Counted from the first letter of the stretch, positions 24,860 to 33,972 are shown. The stretch: 64,000 nt of DNA from Amycolatopsis taiwanensis DSM 45107 (GCF_000519205.1 NZ_JAFB01000013.1:1-64000), one strand, 5' to 3'. The notes: generated from the letters alone by a model not told the origin. Made by a program: numbers and translations.

Positions 24860-24906
24860 GAGAACGTACGTTCTCCCTGAGGTACAGTAGAGAACGATTG
24901 TTCTCT
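24860..24906. promoter_or_regulatory. Twin TetR operators between the cynS operon and its repressor
   Basis: GAGAACGTACGTTCTC (24860-24875) is a perfect 16-bp palindrome, and AGAGAACGATTGTTCTCT (24889-24906) is a close second copy. GAGAAC/GTTCTC half-sites are shared. Both lie in the 87-bp divergent promoter region. Confidence 0.8.
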
Positions 24907-24924
24907 GTGCCAGGGGGAGATGTC

Positions 24925-25500
24925 GTGGAACGCGCCGAAGCGGTGACGCGCCTGCTCGACACGGCGGAAGCGCTGTTCTACGAGCGAGGCGTCCAGGCCG
25001 TCGGCATGGACGAGATCCGTGGCGTCTCCGGCGTTTCGCTCAAGCGCCTCTATCAGTGCTTTCCCGCCAAGGAAGAGCTGGTCGTGGCCTACTTGCGGCG
25101 CCGCGACCAACGCTGGCGCGAGTCGCTGACCGGCTTCGTCCGTGACCGCGACGATCCCGACCCCGCCCGGCGACCACTGCTGGTGTTCGACTGGTTGTAC
25201 GCCTGGTTTTCCGAGCCCGGCTTCCGCGGCTGCGCCTTCATAAACTCCTTCGGCGAACTCGGCGCCACCTCGGCCGAGATCGCTGTCGTGGCGCGGGAAC
25301 ACAAGGACGCGCTCAAGCAGTACCTGGTGGAGTTGGTCGGGGAAGCCGGCGTGAAGGGCGCGGAGTCCGTTGCCGAGCAACTGTTGCTGCTCATCGACGG
25401 AGCCATCACGTCCGCCGCGATCGTGGGCAATCCGGACGCCGCGCGCCACGCCCGCACCGCCGCCGCGACCTTGCTGGCAAGCGTCCGGGAGCGTGCCTGA
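24925..25500 (+). CDS. TetR family repressor
   Basis: 191 residues starting at GTG 24925 after GGGGGAGA. The HTH covers about 10-50 ([19 protein letters not shown]), and the C-terminal domain ([19 protein letters not shown]) is typical of the TetR_C subfamily with a conserved Cys. It is divergent from DUF1348-cynS with two palindromes between. Its TGA overlaps the ATG of the next gene by 1 bp, so the two are translationally coupled. Confidence 0.92.
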   Translation: MERAEAVTRLLDTAEALFYERGVQAVGMDEIRGVSGVSLKRLYQCFPAKEELVVAYLRRRDQRWRESLTGFVRDRDDPDPARRPLLVFDWLYAWFSEPGFRGCAFINSFGELGATSAEIAVVAREHKDALKQYLVELVGEAGVKGAESVAEQLLLLIDGAITSAAIVGNPDAARHARTAAATLLASVRERA

Positions 25501-26375
25501 TGCGAGCAAACCGCCGTCAACGGCAGCCGCGATCGCCCGTGCCGGGGGAGTATCCGGTGCGATTCGGGACGGCCGAACTGCTCGCCGACGCGGATTGTCC
25601 GGGCGGCTGGCTGCTGACCGTGGACGGCGTCGCACAGTCGTACGTGAACCTGAACGACCCGACACACCTGGAATTCGAATACGTCCGCCGGATCGGCGAC
25701 GTGATCGACTGCCTGGCTCCCGGACCACTGGACGTGCTGCACCTCGGCGGCGCCGGGTGCACGTTGCCCCGTTATGTCGCAGCCACGCGGCCCGGTTCAC
25801 GGCAACTCGTTTTCGACGTCGACAGTGAACTGATCGACGTCGTCCGCGAGCAACTCGACCTGCGCAGTGTGCCGAACCTGCGGGTGCGGATCTCCGACGG
25901 CCGTGCCGGAGTGGCCACGCGCCGCGACGACTCGGCAGATCTGCTGGTGGCGGACGTGTTCCGGCGCGACAGCATGCCCAGTGACATCGCGACCGTCGAG
26001 TTCGCCGGCGAGGCGGCCCGGGTGCTGCGTCCGTCGGGCACCTACCTGCTCAACGTTGCCGACGGGCCGGGCCTACGGTTCGCGCGCCGAGTCGTCGCGG
26101 GAGTCGCGGAGGTGTTCGCAGAGGTGGCGTTGCTGGCCGAGCCGGGCGTTCTCCGTGGTCGCCGCTTCGGAAACCTCGTGGTGGCCGCGTCCGCCCGCGA
26201 ACTGCCGGTGGCGGCCCTGACCACGCGGATCGCTTCGGCGGCCTTCCCGGCCCGGTGCCTGTCTCAAGATGCGCTCAGGGCGATGTGTGGCAACGCGAAA
26301 CCGATCGTCGACCAGGAGCCGGTGGAGGTGCCGGTTCCGCCGCCGGACGCGTTCGGCCGGGCCAGGACGAGCTGA
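25500..26375 (+). CDS. Spermidine-synthase-like methyltransferase-fold protein
   Basis: A 291-residue protein with a Rossmann-type domain at about 65-220: [20 protein letters not shown] is the cofactor loop, [14 protein letters not shown] the acidic loop, and DLLVADVFR a post-motif strand. It aligns in style with spermidine-synthase-like proteins that lack the aminopropyltransferase signature, so the substrate is unknown. It is coupled to the TetR gene. Confidence 0.82.
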   Translation: MRANRRQRQPRSPVPGEYPVRFGTAELLADADCPGGWLLTVDGVAQSYVNLNDPTHLEFEYVRRIGDVIDCLAPGPLDVLHLGGAGCTLPRYVAATRPGSRQLVFDVDSELIDVVREQLDLRSVPNLRVRISDGRAGVATRRDDSADLLVADVFRRDSMPSDIATVEFAGEAARVLRPSGTYLLNVADGPGLRFARRVVAGVAEVFAEVALLAEPGVLRGRRFGNLVVAASARELPVAALTTRIASAAFPARCLSQDALRAMCGNAKPIVDQEPVEVPVPPPDAFGRARTS

Positions 26376-26582
26376 TCAACCATTCCGGTACCGGGTTTAT
26401 TGGTCCAGATCCAACAGAAGGTGGAGACCACCGGCGCCGCGGGTACAACCGAGGCAGTGCGGTGTCAAATCGACCTTGTACTACGCTGATCGCCAACCTG
26501 CGGCTGGGGAGGACCAGCACTCGGGCGGAGTGCCAGGGCCGTGGGAACTGTCGTGTACCGCACAAGCAAAGAAGGAAGATCC

Positions 26583-27035
26583 GTGGCTGACACCCTCAAG
26601 GAAATCCTGCTCGACTCCAGCAGGCGCCCGGCCGTCGTGAGCGACCTCGAGACCCTGGTGGACGAAGAGGTCTCGGACAAGGGCGGCGTTTCGGGTGCCG
26701 TGATCAAGACCGGTTTCGCGGCCGTCAAGAAGATCAAGCCCGGCATCATCGGCTCGGCTATCGAAACCCTCCTCGACGACTTCACGGCCTCGCTCGAGCC
26801 GTTCTACGCCAACTTCCGGAGCACCGGTGGCGGCGACTTCGGCGCCTACCTGTCCAGCCGGAGCGACGAGGCCGCTGACGCACTGCTGTCGGTCACCGAC
26901 GCACGGGCGGAGAAGAGCAGCCGAGACAGCATCAAGAAGGTGTACGGCAAGCTGCGCCCGAACGGCAAGAAGAACGTCGAGGAGGCCCTGCCTCGTCTCG
27001 GCAAGCTGATCGACAAGCACGCCGCGACGGCCTGA
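26583..27035 (+). CDS. Conserved actinobacterial protein, DUF6918-like
   Basis: 150 residues from GTG 26583 (AGGAAG upstream). Helical and soluble, with PAVVSDLETLVDEEVSDKGG, KTGFAAVKKIKPGIIGSAIE and FRSTGGGDFGAYLSSR. This matches a widespread uncharacterised actinobacterial family that I believe is DUF6918. It is followed by a strong terminator. Confidence 0.75.
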   Translation: MADTLKEILLDSSRRPAVVSDLETLVDEEVSDKGGVSGAVIKTGFAAVKKIKPGIIGSAIETLLDDFTASLEPFYANFRSTGGGDFGAYLSSRSDEAADALLSVTDARAEKSSRDSIKKVYGKLRPNGKKNVEEALPRLGKLIDKHAATA

Positions 27036-27057
27036 TTCCGCGGGCCGGGGGGAAAGC

Positions 27058-27104
27058 GTCAAGGCCACCTCGAGGGCATCGGATGCCCCAGAGGTGGCCT
27101 TGAC
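27058..27104 (+). terminator. Strong hairpin terminator
   Basis: GTCAAGGCCACCTC and GAGGTGGCCTTGAC form a perfect 14-bp stem around a 19-nt loop, with no T-run, as is common in actinobacteria. It is shared by the convergent genes on either side. Confidence 0.85.
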
Positions 27105-27155
27105 AATGCGAGAACCCGCGGCGGTGCAGGTCGACTGCCCGCCGCAAGCGGCTGA

Positions 27156-27746
27156 CTAGCTCTTCTTCTGCGTGGCGGTCTGGGTCGTGGTCTGGCCGTT
27201 GGCCTGCGTGTCGGTGGGGGATGGCGTCGCACGCGGTGGCTCGGCGGCTACCGAGGGCTCCGGCTTCGGTCGCATCGCGTAGGCGACACCGGCCGCCGCC
27301 ACTCCGATGCCCAGCAGCCATGGCCAGCGCCGGCGCTTGCGCATCCCCTTCGCGGCCGCCTTCGCCTCGTCCACCGCGAGCTTGAATTCCTTCTTGGCCA
27401 GCTTGAAGTCGCGCTTGGCCTTGCGCTTGGACTCGCCGGTCGCCTTGGCGGCCAGTAGTGCTGCCTTGCGCGCTCTCCGGCCCGGTTTGCGCAGCTCGGC
27501 CAGCCGAGCGGCGGCCTCCAGGCGAGCCTCCTTGCTCGCGTGCGCCAGCTCCTTGCGCGTCTGGCCGGTCGCTTCCGCCAGCTTCCGGCTTGCCTGGCGG
27601 CTCTGCTTCGCGGCCTTCCTGCGGGCATCCTCCGCGCTTTCCGCGAGTAGCTGCTCGGCTGCCTGCGCCGCTTCCGCGGCTTGTTTGCGCAGGCCCTGCA
27701 GGCCGGTCCGGACCGACTCGCCAACGGAGTCCGCGGCACGGGTCAT
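27156..27746 (-). CDS. Lys/Ala-rich coiled-coil membrane-anchored protein
   Basis: 196 residues from ATG 27746 (GAGGTGA upstream). Residues about 10-140 are Ala/Lys/Arg/Glu-rich helix with coiled-coil character and a basic patch GMRKRRRWP. One membrane helix follows (WPWLLGIGVAAAGVAYAM, about 143-161), and then a Pro/Thr-rich tail of some 35 residues. No enzymatic motif is visible. It is divergent from ppiA. Confidence 0.75.
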   Translation of the reverse strand: MTRAADSVGESVRTGLQGLRKQAAEAAQAAEQLLAESAEDARRKAAKQSRQASRKLAEATGQTRKELAHASKEARLEAAARLAELRKPGRRARKAALLAAKATGESKRKAKRDFKLAKKEFKLAVDEAKAAAKGMRKRRRWPWLLGIGVAAAGVAYAMRPKPEPSVAAEPPRATPSPTDTQANGQTTTQTATQKKS

Positions 27747-27835
27747 GGCCTTCACCTCGTCAATCGCTCGTCTCGGATCCTCTCCCCGTTCCTCTATCCT
27801 GCCCGTTGGCGCTCGATCCCGCTGTGGATGGCACG

Positions 27836-28396
27836 ATGAAGCCTGTGACGCAGAGCAATGAATCCCTCGTTGGGACGAAGGTCGTGGCCACGCTGCACAC
27901 CAACCGTGGTGACATCCGGCTGAACCTTTTCCCTGATCACGCACCCAAGACGGTGGCCAACTTCGTCGGTCTGGCCGAAGGCTCCAAGCCGTACCAGCGC
28001 CCGAACGCCAAGGGCGGGGACTCCGGGCCGTTCTACGACGGTTCGATCTTCCACCGGGTGATCTCCGGCTTCATGATCCAGGGCGGCGACCCGACCGGCA
28101 CCGGCCGCGGCGGCCCCGGGTATCAGTTCGGTGACGAGTTCCACCCGGAGCTGCAGTTCAACCAGCCGTACCTGCTGGCGATGGCTAACGCGGGCCCCAA
28201 CACGAACGGCTCGCAGTTCTTCATCACGGTGGGGCCCACCACCCACCTGAACCGCAAGCACACCATCTTCGGCGAGGTGGCCGACCAGGAGTCGCGCGAC
28301 GTGGTCGACTCGATCGCGAACACCGCCACGGGTGCCGCCGACCGGCCGATCGAGGACGTCGTAATCGAGAAAGTCGACATCGTTCGCGGAAGCTGA
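27836..28396 (+). CDS. ppiA: Peptidyl-prolyl cis-trans isomerase, cyclophilin type
   Basis: 186 residues of a cytosolic cyclophilin: TLHTNRGDIRLNLFPDHAPK, then FHRVISGFMIQGGDPTGTGR (catalytic Arg and Phe/Met region), ANAGPNTNGSQFFIT and HLNRKHTIFGEV. The family catalyses proline isomerisation. Its place before rhomboid and crgA is the conserved actinobacterial order near oriC. Confidence 0.95.
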   Translation: MKPVTQSNESLVGTKVVATLHTNRGDIRLNLFPDHAPKTVANFVGLAEGSKPYQRPNAKGGDSGPFYDGSIFHRVISGFMIQGGDPTGTGRGGPGYQFGDEFHPELQFNQPYLLAMANAGPNTNGSQFFITVGPTTHLNRKHTIFGEVADQESRDVVDSIANTATGAADRPIEDVVIEKVDIVRGS

Positions 28397-28450
28397 CGGG
28401 TAGCTTGGAATCCGTGCCCATCCTCGTCGAATGTCCTGGGGAAGGCATCC

Positions 28451-29365
28451 GTGACCGAGCCTGACCCGACCAAGGAGACCGCGCCGCCGGTCTGCTGGTG
28501 GCATCCCACGCGGCAGACCGTGCTGAGCTGTGTCCGCTGTGGCCGGCCCGCCTGCCCGGATTGCCTGCGTGAGGCCCCCGTCGGCCACCAGTGCATCGAC
28601 TGCGTGCACGCCGCCCGGCAGGTGCACCGCCGGGCGGCCAGGTCGCCGGTGAGTGGACAGCTGTCCGCGCGACCGGTGGTCACCCCGGTACTGATCGCGC
28701 TCAACCTGCTGATGTATGTCGTCACGACGGTGCAGGCGCGCAGCCCGGTCAACAACGAGCAGGCGCCCCTGTTCGGTGACTGGGTGCTGTGGCCGCGGGC
28801 GATCGCCGGAGCCGACCAGTGGTGGCGGCTGGTGACCTCGGGGTTCCTGCACTACGGGCCCATCCACATCGGCGTGAACATGATCGCCTTGTGGGTGCTG
28901 GGCCAGGACCTGGAGCGGCTTCTCGGCAAGGGCCGGTTCATCGCCGTGTACCTGGTGTCACTGCTGGGTGGGGCGGTTTCGGTCTACCTGTTCGACGACT
29001 CGAACCGGGCCACCGCCGGGGCGTCCGGCGCGATCTACGGGCTGCTCGGCGGGATCCTGGTCGTGGTGCTGCGGCTGCGGCTCAACCCGATGCCGGCGAT
29101 CGCCACGATCGTGCTGAACCTGATCATCACCGTGTCGATCCCGAACATCTCGCTGCTCGGCCACCTCGGTGGCCTGGTGGTCGGCGCGCTGATCACGGCC
29201 GCGATCGTGTACGCGCCGGTGAACCGACGTGTGGCCTGGCAGGCGGCGTCGGTGGTGGTGCTGGTCGTGGCCCTGGTGGCGCTGGTCTGGTACCGCGACG
29301 CGCAACTGTCCGGCGTGATGTGCCTGACCGACAGCGGCGAGCTGAAGTGCACGCCTCCGGGTTAG
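28451..29365 (+). CDS. Rhomboid family intramembrane serine protease
   Basis: 304 residues from GTG. An N-terminal zinc-finger-like segment has CVRCGRPACPDCLREAPVGH (Cys/His pairs near 27-52). Six or seven membrane helices follow, with the rhomboid GxSG motif ATAGASGAIYG (catalytic Ser), the HIGVNMIALWVLG helix and the catalytic His in LLGHLGG. Substrates in actinobacteria are mostly unknown. The B-box-like N-terminus is common in this branch. Confidence 0.93.
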   Translation: MTEPDPTKETAPPVCWWHPTRQTVLSCVRCGRPACPDCLREAPVGHQCIDCVHAARQVHRRAARSPVSGQLSARPVVTPVLIALNLLMYVVTTVQARSPVNNEQAPLFGDWVLWPRAIAGADQWWRLVTSGFLHYGPIHIGVNMIALWVLGQDLERLLGKGRFIAVYLVSLLGGAVSVYLFDDSNRATAGASGAIYGLLGGILVVVLRLRLNPMPAIATIVLNLIITVSIPNISLLGHLGGLVVGALITAAIVYAPVNRRVAWQAASVVVLVVALVALVWYRDAQLSGVMCLTDSGELKCTPPG

Positions 29366-29395
29366 GGAGCACGGCGTGCGTAGCGATGCCGGTAG

Positions 29396-29797
29396 CTAGG
29401 AACGCAGGGCGCTGAGCACGTCGAGCACCTCGCGTGGGTCCGCGCCGAGTTCAAGCCAGCCGAACACGAACAGCTGGTCGCCGGATTCGATCTCCAGCGT
29501 GACGCTGTCCCGCCCGAGCCGCCTGGTGGTGGTCAACCGAGTGCGCGTTTCCGGCCAGGCCAGTCGCACCTGCCCCAGGGTCCGCCGGATGCGGATGCCC
29601 TGCCGGTCGGCGGCGAGCCGGGGCCGGAACAGCGTGCCGTGGGCAGAGGCGGCCGCGAGCGCGAACGCGGCGACGCCGAAGAGCACCTGGCCGCGGTGCT
29701 CGGGGTAGCTGAAGACCCCGGCGAGTGCGAAGGCCGTGCCGAGCCAGCCGACGATGATCAACGCGGGCCGGGGAGCCCAGCTCGCCGAGTTATCCAC
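29396..29797 (-). CDS. PH-domain (bPH2-like) membrane protein
   Basis: 133 residues if the GTG at 29797 is used (a TTG at 29812 adds five). Two membrane helices lie near 12-30 and 37-55, then a bacterial PH-like domain (IRIRRTLGQVRLAWPET, LEIESGDQLFVFG). The gene sits between rhomboid and crgA, where a PH protein is usual (cell-division region). Two DnaA boxes overlap its start. Confidence 0.8.
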   Translation of the reverse strand: MDNSASWAPRPALIIVGWLGTAFALAGVFSYPEHRGQVLFGVAAFALAAASAHGTLFRPRLAADRQGIRIRRTLGQVRLAWPETRTRLTTTRRLGRDSVTLEIESGDQLFVFGWLELGADPREVLDVLSALRS

Positions 29798-29811
29798 AGG
29801 ATTTATCCACA
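29790..29811. promoter_or_regulatory. Pair of perfect DnaA boxes
   Basis: TTATCCACA occurs twice in the same orientation, at 29790-29798 and 29803-29811, 13 bp apart from start to start. This is the consensus DnaA box. The pair covers the start region of the PH-domain gene and could titrate DnaA or regulate that gene. Confidence 0.75.
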
Positions 29812-29878
29812 ATGGGGATGACTCACAGCCATGTAATTTGCTGTCAATCGGCCGTTCGGCGTAACTGCCGTGCCGGTC

Positions 29879-30145
29879 CTATCGCCATCGCATGGTCATC
29901 AGCAGGCCGGAGATCATCAGCGCGAAGCCGACCGCGAAGTTCCAGCTGCCCAGATCGGCCATGAAGCTGATCTTGTCGCCCGCGATGTAGTTCACCACGA
30001 GCCAGGCCAACCCGAGCAGCATAAGGCCGAACATCACGGCCTTGTAGATCGGGTGTGACGGCCCCGCGGCGTGCACCTTGACCGGCGTGCGCCGATCGGC
30101 CGGCGGTGTGTACGCCGTCTTCTTGCGGACCTTGGACTTGGGCAT
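29879..30145 (-). CDS. crgA: Cell division protein CrgA
   Basis: 88 residues from ATG 30145. An N-terminal basic PKSKVRKK leader is followed by two membrane helices (about 36-54 and 66-86) with the family sequence SHPIYKAVMFGLMLLGLAWL, VVNYIAGD and a terminal MTMRWR. CrgA connects FtsZ/FtsQ/FtsI in actinobacterial division. It lies in its conserved place beside rhomboid and pabA. Confidence 0.95.
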   Translation of the reverse strand: MPKSKVRKKTAYTPPADRRTPVKVHAAGPSHPIYKAVMFGLMLLGLAWLVVNYIAGDKISFMADLGSWNFAVGFALMISGLLMTMRWR

Positions 30146-30240
30146 CGGAATCCTCAGGTGCTCGGGTAATTCACCGGCGGGCACGCAGAACGCACCTACC
30201 TTTCCCCCAACACGTTAACGTAATCGAGCACTGGAGAGGA

Positions 30241-30734
30241 GTGCGCGTAGCGATCCTTGACCAACCGCCGCTCAGCCGCCGCGCGGCATCGCCGGCCGCA
30301 CCATCGGCGTCCTTGGTGAGATTCTCGTCACTCCGGGACTCGTGCTGCTGCTCTTCGTCGTGTACGAGCTGATCCAGGAGGACGCCGACGCCGCCGCACT
30401 GGCCATGGGGCCCGGGCACTACCGGGTACCGCGCTGCCGGGCGCGCCGGGGAACTTCGCGATCGTCGGGCACCGGGTCGGCCGGGTGCCCGACGGCCTCG
30501 ACCGGCTCATCCCGGGTGACCCGATCGTGATCGAGACGCGGACGGACTTCTTCGTCCACCGGATGCTCCGGTACTGCGCGAGATCGTCGGCCCGAGCGCG
30601 GGAAACGTGGTCTGGCCGTGCCACACAAGCCGGCCGGCGTCCTGCCGGCGGCGCAGCAGGTCGCGCTGCTGATGCTCGTGGTTTTCCCATGGCTCGAGCC
30701 GCGGCTGCCGTTCGACCACGTGTCGGTGAACTGA
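30241..30734 (+). pseudogene. Class E sortase, decayed
   Basis: Pieces of one sortase lie in different frames. An N-terminal membrane anchor (GVLGEILVTPGLVLLLFVVY) runs up to a GPGHY motif near 30420. After a shift come GTALPGAPGNFAIVGHRVG and RLIPGDPIVIETRTDFFV. After further shifts come EIVGPSAG and a C-terminal helix VALLMLVVFPWLEPRLPF with a stop at 30734. The catalytic TLTTC motif and following Arg are deleted. The gene is in the usual class E sortase position between crgA and pabA. Confidence 0.88.
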
Positions 30735-30764
30735 GAAAAGGCCGTCGGAAGGGAACGGTAGGCT

Positions 30765-31421
30765 ATGCCCATGCGGCCGATGCGCGTCCTCGTCGTCGAT
30801 AATTACGACAGTTTCGTCTACAACCTGGTGCAGTACCTGGCCCAGTTGGGCGCGGACTGCACGGTATGGCGCAACGACGTCGTGGAAATGGCGCGGGTCG
30901 CCGAATTCGACGGGGTACTCGTCTCGCCGGGGCCGGGCACGCCGGAACGGGCCGGGCGCAGCATCGAGGCCGTGCGCCGGTGCGCCGAGACCCGCACCCC
31001 GCTGCTCGGCGTTTGCCTGGGCCACCAGGCGATCGGGGTCGCGTGGGGGGCCACCGTCGACCGCGCGCCCGAACTGCTGCACGGCAAGACCAGCCAGGTG
31101 CGACACGATGGCGGTGGGGTGCTCGCCGGCCTGCCCGACCCGTTCACCGCCACCAGGTACCACTCGCTGACCGTGCTCCCCGAGACGATCCCGGCCGAGT
31201 TCGAGGTAACCGCGCGCACCGAGTCCGGCGTGGTGATGGGCCTGCGACATCGCGAGCTGCCCGTCGAGGGCGTGCAGTTCCATCCGGAGTCGGTGCTCAC
31301 CCAGGGCGGGCACCGGATGCTGGCGAACTGGATGACCGGCGCCGGACACCCGGTTGAGGGGTCCACAGTGGATTCGCTGGAGCGCGAGATCGCCATGCTG
31401 CAGAAGGCTGCCGCTGCCTGA
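30765..31421 (+). CDS. pabA: Aminodeoxychorismate/anthranilate synthase glutamine amidotransferase
   Basis: 218 residues, class I glutamine amidotransferase: VVDNYDSFVYNLVQYL, VSPGPGTPERAG, nucleophile Cys in LLGVCLGHQAIG, and the His/Glu pair in GVQFHPESVLTQGG. It supplies ammonia for p-aminobenzoate (or anthranilate) formation; it is often named trpG in this locus. Its TGA overlaps the ATG of the ABC ATPase gene by 1 bp. Confidence 0.93.
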   Translation: MPMRPMRVLVVDNYDSFVYNLVQYLAQLGADCTVWRNDVVEMARVAEFDGVLVSPGPGTPERAGRSIEAVRRCAETRTPLLGVCLGHQAIGVAWGATVDRAPELLHGKTSQVRHDGGGVLAGLPDPFTATRYHSLTVLPETIPAEFEVTARTESGVVMGLRHRELPVEGVQFHPESVLTQGGHRMLANWMTGAGHPVEGSTVDSLEREIAMLQKAAAA

Positions 31422-32173
31422 TGCTCCGACTGGCGGGAGTCGGTAAGCGGTATGGGCGCGGCGCACTGGTACTGACCGACGTGAACCTGGAAATAGCGCC
31501 CGGGCAGGTGATCGGTGTCGTGGGCGCGAACGGTTCCGGCAAGTCCACCCTGCTCCGTATCGTCGGGAGACTTTCGCGGCCGTCGGCCGGCACGGTGACC
31601 GGAAAGCCGTCGGTGGGCTACCTCCCCGACCGGTTTCCCGCCGCCAGCCGGATGACCGCGCTCGGCTACCTCCGCCACCTCGGCCGGATCAGCAACGTGT
31701 CCGATGTGGACAAGCGGGCGGCCGAGTTGCTGGAGCGGCTGAAGCTGGCGGGCGGGCCGGGCGCGCGGTTGCGTGAACTGTCCAAAGGGAACGCGCAGAA
31801 GGTCGCGCTCGCGCAGGCACTGCTGCCCGAACCGGAACTGCTGGTACTCGACGAACCCTGGTCGGGTCTCGACCCGGCCGCCCACACCGTGCTCGCGGAA
31901 CTGCTCGCCGAGGCGAAGGAACGTGGCGCCGGCGTTGTATTCGCCGAGCACCGGGACGAATTCGCGCGAGCGCACGCGACCGGGGTCTTCGAGTTGTCCG
32001 ACCGTACGTTGAAGGAGTCCGGTGATGAGCCCAAGGCTCGCTTGGTGCTCCGCAATCCCGGCGGCCGGCTCATCACCTCGACAGTTCCGGTGAATCGTTC
32101 CGACGCCGTTTTGCTGCAGGCATTGCAGCGCGGTTGGTCGGTGGTCCGAGTGCACACCCCGGCGGGGAAATGA
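31421..32173 (+). CDS. ABC transporter ATP-binding protein
   Basis: 250 residues: Walker A GANGSGKST near 37-45, signature LSKGN near 124, Walker B LLVLDEPWSGLD near 143-154, and the switch His in VVFAEHRDEF. The C-terminal extension (200-250) is not standard. It is coupled to the permease gene by a 4-bp ATGA overlap. The substrate is unknown; the layout suggests an exporter of the ABC-2 type. Confidence 0.92.
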   Translation: MLRLAGVGKRYGRGALVLTDVNLEIAPGQVIGVVGANGSGKSTLLRIVGRLSRPSAGTVTGKPSVGYLPDRFPAASRMTALGYLRHLGRISNVSDVDKRAAELLERLKLAGGPGARLRELSKGNAQKVALAQALLPEPELLVLDEPWSGLDPAAHTVLAELLAEAKERGAGVVFAEHRDEFARAHATGVFELSDRTLKESGDEPKARLVLRNPGGRLITSTVPVNRSDAVLLQALQRGWSVVRVHTPAGK

Positions 32174-32808
32174 TCAGATATCAACTCGCCCTCTTCGGGC
32201 ATTCGCAGCGCTATCTGTTTCCCGGGCTCGCTTTCCTGGCGTTGCTGAGCGTGCTCTACGGCGCGGAAGCCGGCAGCCCGGCGCCGCCGGAATTCGCGGT
32301 CAGTGCCGGCGTGCTCACCGTGGTTGCGTGCTGGCTGACCATCACCCTGGTGGATGTGGAAGATCCCGCACAGCGGCTGATCACTCTGGCGCATGCGCGG
32401 AAACTGTCCACAATGGTCATCGGCCTCGTGCTTGCGCTGTTCGCCTGCTGCGCCGGGCTGACCGTGCTCGCGCTGATCTGGTCCATTGTCGCGCACGGCG
32501 GCGATTCACTGGGGGATCTGGGCTCCGCCGCCCTCGCTCACCTGGCGGCCGCGAGCGCTGGTATCGCGATCGGGCTGCCGTGCTCGCGGCTGTTGGTGCC
32601 ACGCATCGTGTACAGCGCGTTCGCCGCGCCGATCGCGCTGGCCGTGGTGCTGATGAGCCGGTGGCTGCCGTTGGTCAACCCGATGCTGCGCGCGCTGTCC
32701 TCCAACAGGCCGGCGGCGTTTGACGTTGTGGTCGGTCTGCTGACCTCACTGCTCGCGCTCGCCGTGAGCGCCGTCGCCGTCACCGTTCTGGTCGAACGTC
32801 GCAGCTGA
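32170..32808 (+). CDS. ABC transporter membrane protein
   Basis: 212 residues with about six membrane helices (near 17-35, 45-62, 82-106, 122-140, 148-166 and 185-207). ATG 32170 overlaps the ATPase stop. It is the permease partner of that ATPase. I do not recognise the substrate class. Confidence 0.82.
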   Translation: MIRYQLALFGHSQRYLFPGLAFLALLSVLYGAEAGSPAPPEFAVSAGVLTVVACWLTITLVDVEDPAQRLITLAHARKLSTMVIGLVLALFACCAGLTVLALIWSIVAHGGDSLGDLGSAALAHLAAASAGIAIGLPCSRLLVPRIVYSAFAAPIALAVVLMSRWLPLVNPMLRALSSNRPAAFDVVVGLLTSLLALAVSAVAVTVLVERRS

Positions 32809-32907
32809 CAGGAGAAGGGGTCGCCGCGGTAAACGGACCTCAGGCCGGAACTGCGGTGTCTTCGCGTGACGACATTCGGCGGTGGACCTGCGGTACGAAG
32901 GCGCGCG

Positions 32908-33849
32908 TCAGTCCGCTGTCCAGGGCCGGAGCTTGTCGGGGTTAAGCACTGTCCAGATGTGCTTGATTCGGTCGCCTACGACGTCGAACGCCATCACCGA
33001 CATGGTGACGTCGCCCAACTGAGTCACCAGACCGGGCTGACCGTTGACCGTACGCTCCAAGATCGTCAGGTCGGATATCGCGATCCGCCGATTGGTGGCG
33101 GTGAGGAAGCGTGCGATCTGCTCGGCGCCTTCGATCGGCCGGAGCGTGGCGCTGGTGATGCCGCCACCGTCGCCGATCGCCGTCGCGTCGGGGTCGAGGA
33201 GGCCGATGAGGGCGTTGATGTCCTTGGCTTCCCATGCCTGCTTGAAGTCCTTGACGACGCGGGCCTGCTGGGCCGTCGAGGTCGTGGGAGCGTGCGAGGC
33301 GCGGATGCGGCGGCGGGCCGAGGAAGCCAGTTGGCGGCAGGCCGCCGGGCTCCGGCCGACGATGTCGGCCACGTCGGCGAAGGGGTAGCGGAAGACGTCG
33401 TGCAGGATGAACGCCACGCGTTCGGCCGGGGTCATCGATTCGAGCACGACCAGGAAGGCCATGTTGACCGACTCGTCGAGGGTGACGCGGTCGGCCGGGT
33501 CGACCGTGGTGCCGTCCGACGGTCCGTTGAGCCACTCGGTGTGTTCGGGCAGCGGCTCGGGGACCCATTCGCCCACGTAACTCTCGCGCCGGACCCGTGC
33601 CGAGCCGAGCAGGTCGAGGCAGATCCGGCTGGCGACCTTCGTCAGCCAGCCGCCGGGGGATTCGATGGCTTGCTGCTCTTGCGGGGACAAGGCATACCAG
33701 CGGGCGTAGGTCTCCTGGACGACGTCCTCGGCCTCGGCCAGGGAGCCCAGCAACCGGTAGGCGAGATTGATCAGCTGACGCCGCTCGCTCATGATCGCGC
33801 TCAGGCTCGGATCGCCTTGGCCGCTTCCCGGCGCGTACGGGTTGGTCAT
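32908..33849 (-). CDS. ECF41 (SigJ-type) RNA polymerase sigma factor
   Basis: 313 residues from ATG 33849. Region 2 (AYRLLGSLAEAEDVVQETYA) and region 4 (ERVAFILHDVFRYPFADVAD) are followed by a SnoaL-like domain. The three ECF41 signatures are present: WVPEPLP, IGDGGG and NPDKL. No anti-sigma gene or obvious target gene is adjacent, but a SnoaL remnant lies upstream. A motif in its own promoter suggests autoregulation. Confidence 0.92.
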   Translation of the reverse strand: MTNPYAPGSGQGDPSLSAIMSERRQLINLAYRLLGSLAEAEDVVQETYARWYALSPQEQQAIESPGGWLTKVASRICLDLLGSARVRRESYVGEWVPEPLPEHTEWLNGPSDGTTVDPADRVTLDESVNMAFLVVLESMTPAERVAFILHDVFRYPFADVADIVGRSPAACRQLASSARRRIRASHAPTTSTAQQARVVKDFKQAWEAKDINALIGLLDPDATAIGDGGGITSATLRPIEGAEQIARFLTATNRRIAISDLTILERTVNGQPGLVTQLGDVTMSVMAFDVVGDRIKHIWTVLNPDKLRPWTAD

Positions 33850-33890
33850 GGTGTCGCGACTCCCTTGGTCGGATCTGCCCTCACCAGTCT

Positions 33891-33917
33891 GACGAGACAG
33901 CACACCGAACTGTGAGG
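33891..33917 (-). promoter_or_regulatory. ECF41-like promoter motif upstream of the sigma gene
   Basis: CCTCACA and CGTC are 16 bp apart on the minus strand, about 40 bp before the sigma start. Five of seven bases match TGTCACA and the spacing is that reported for ECF41 promoters. Confidence 0.5.
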
Positions 33918-33972
33918 CCGGCGCGTCACCTCACATTCAGCGGTACTACGTCGTCGGACCACCGAAACCACC

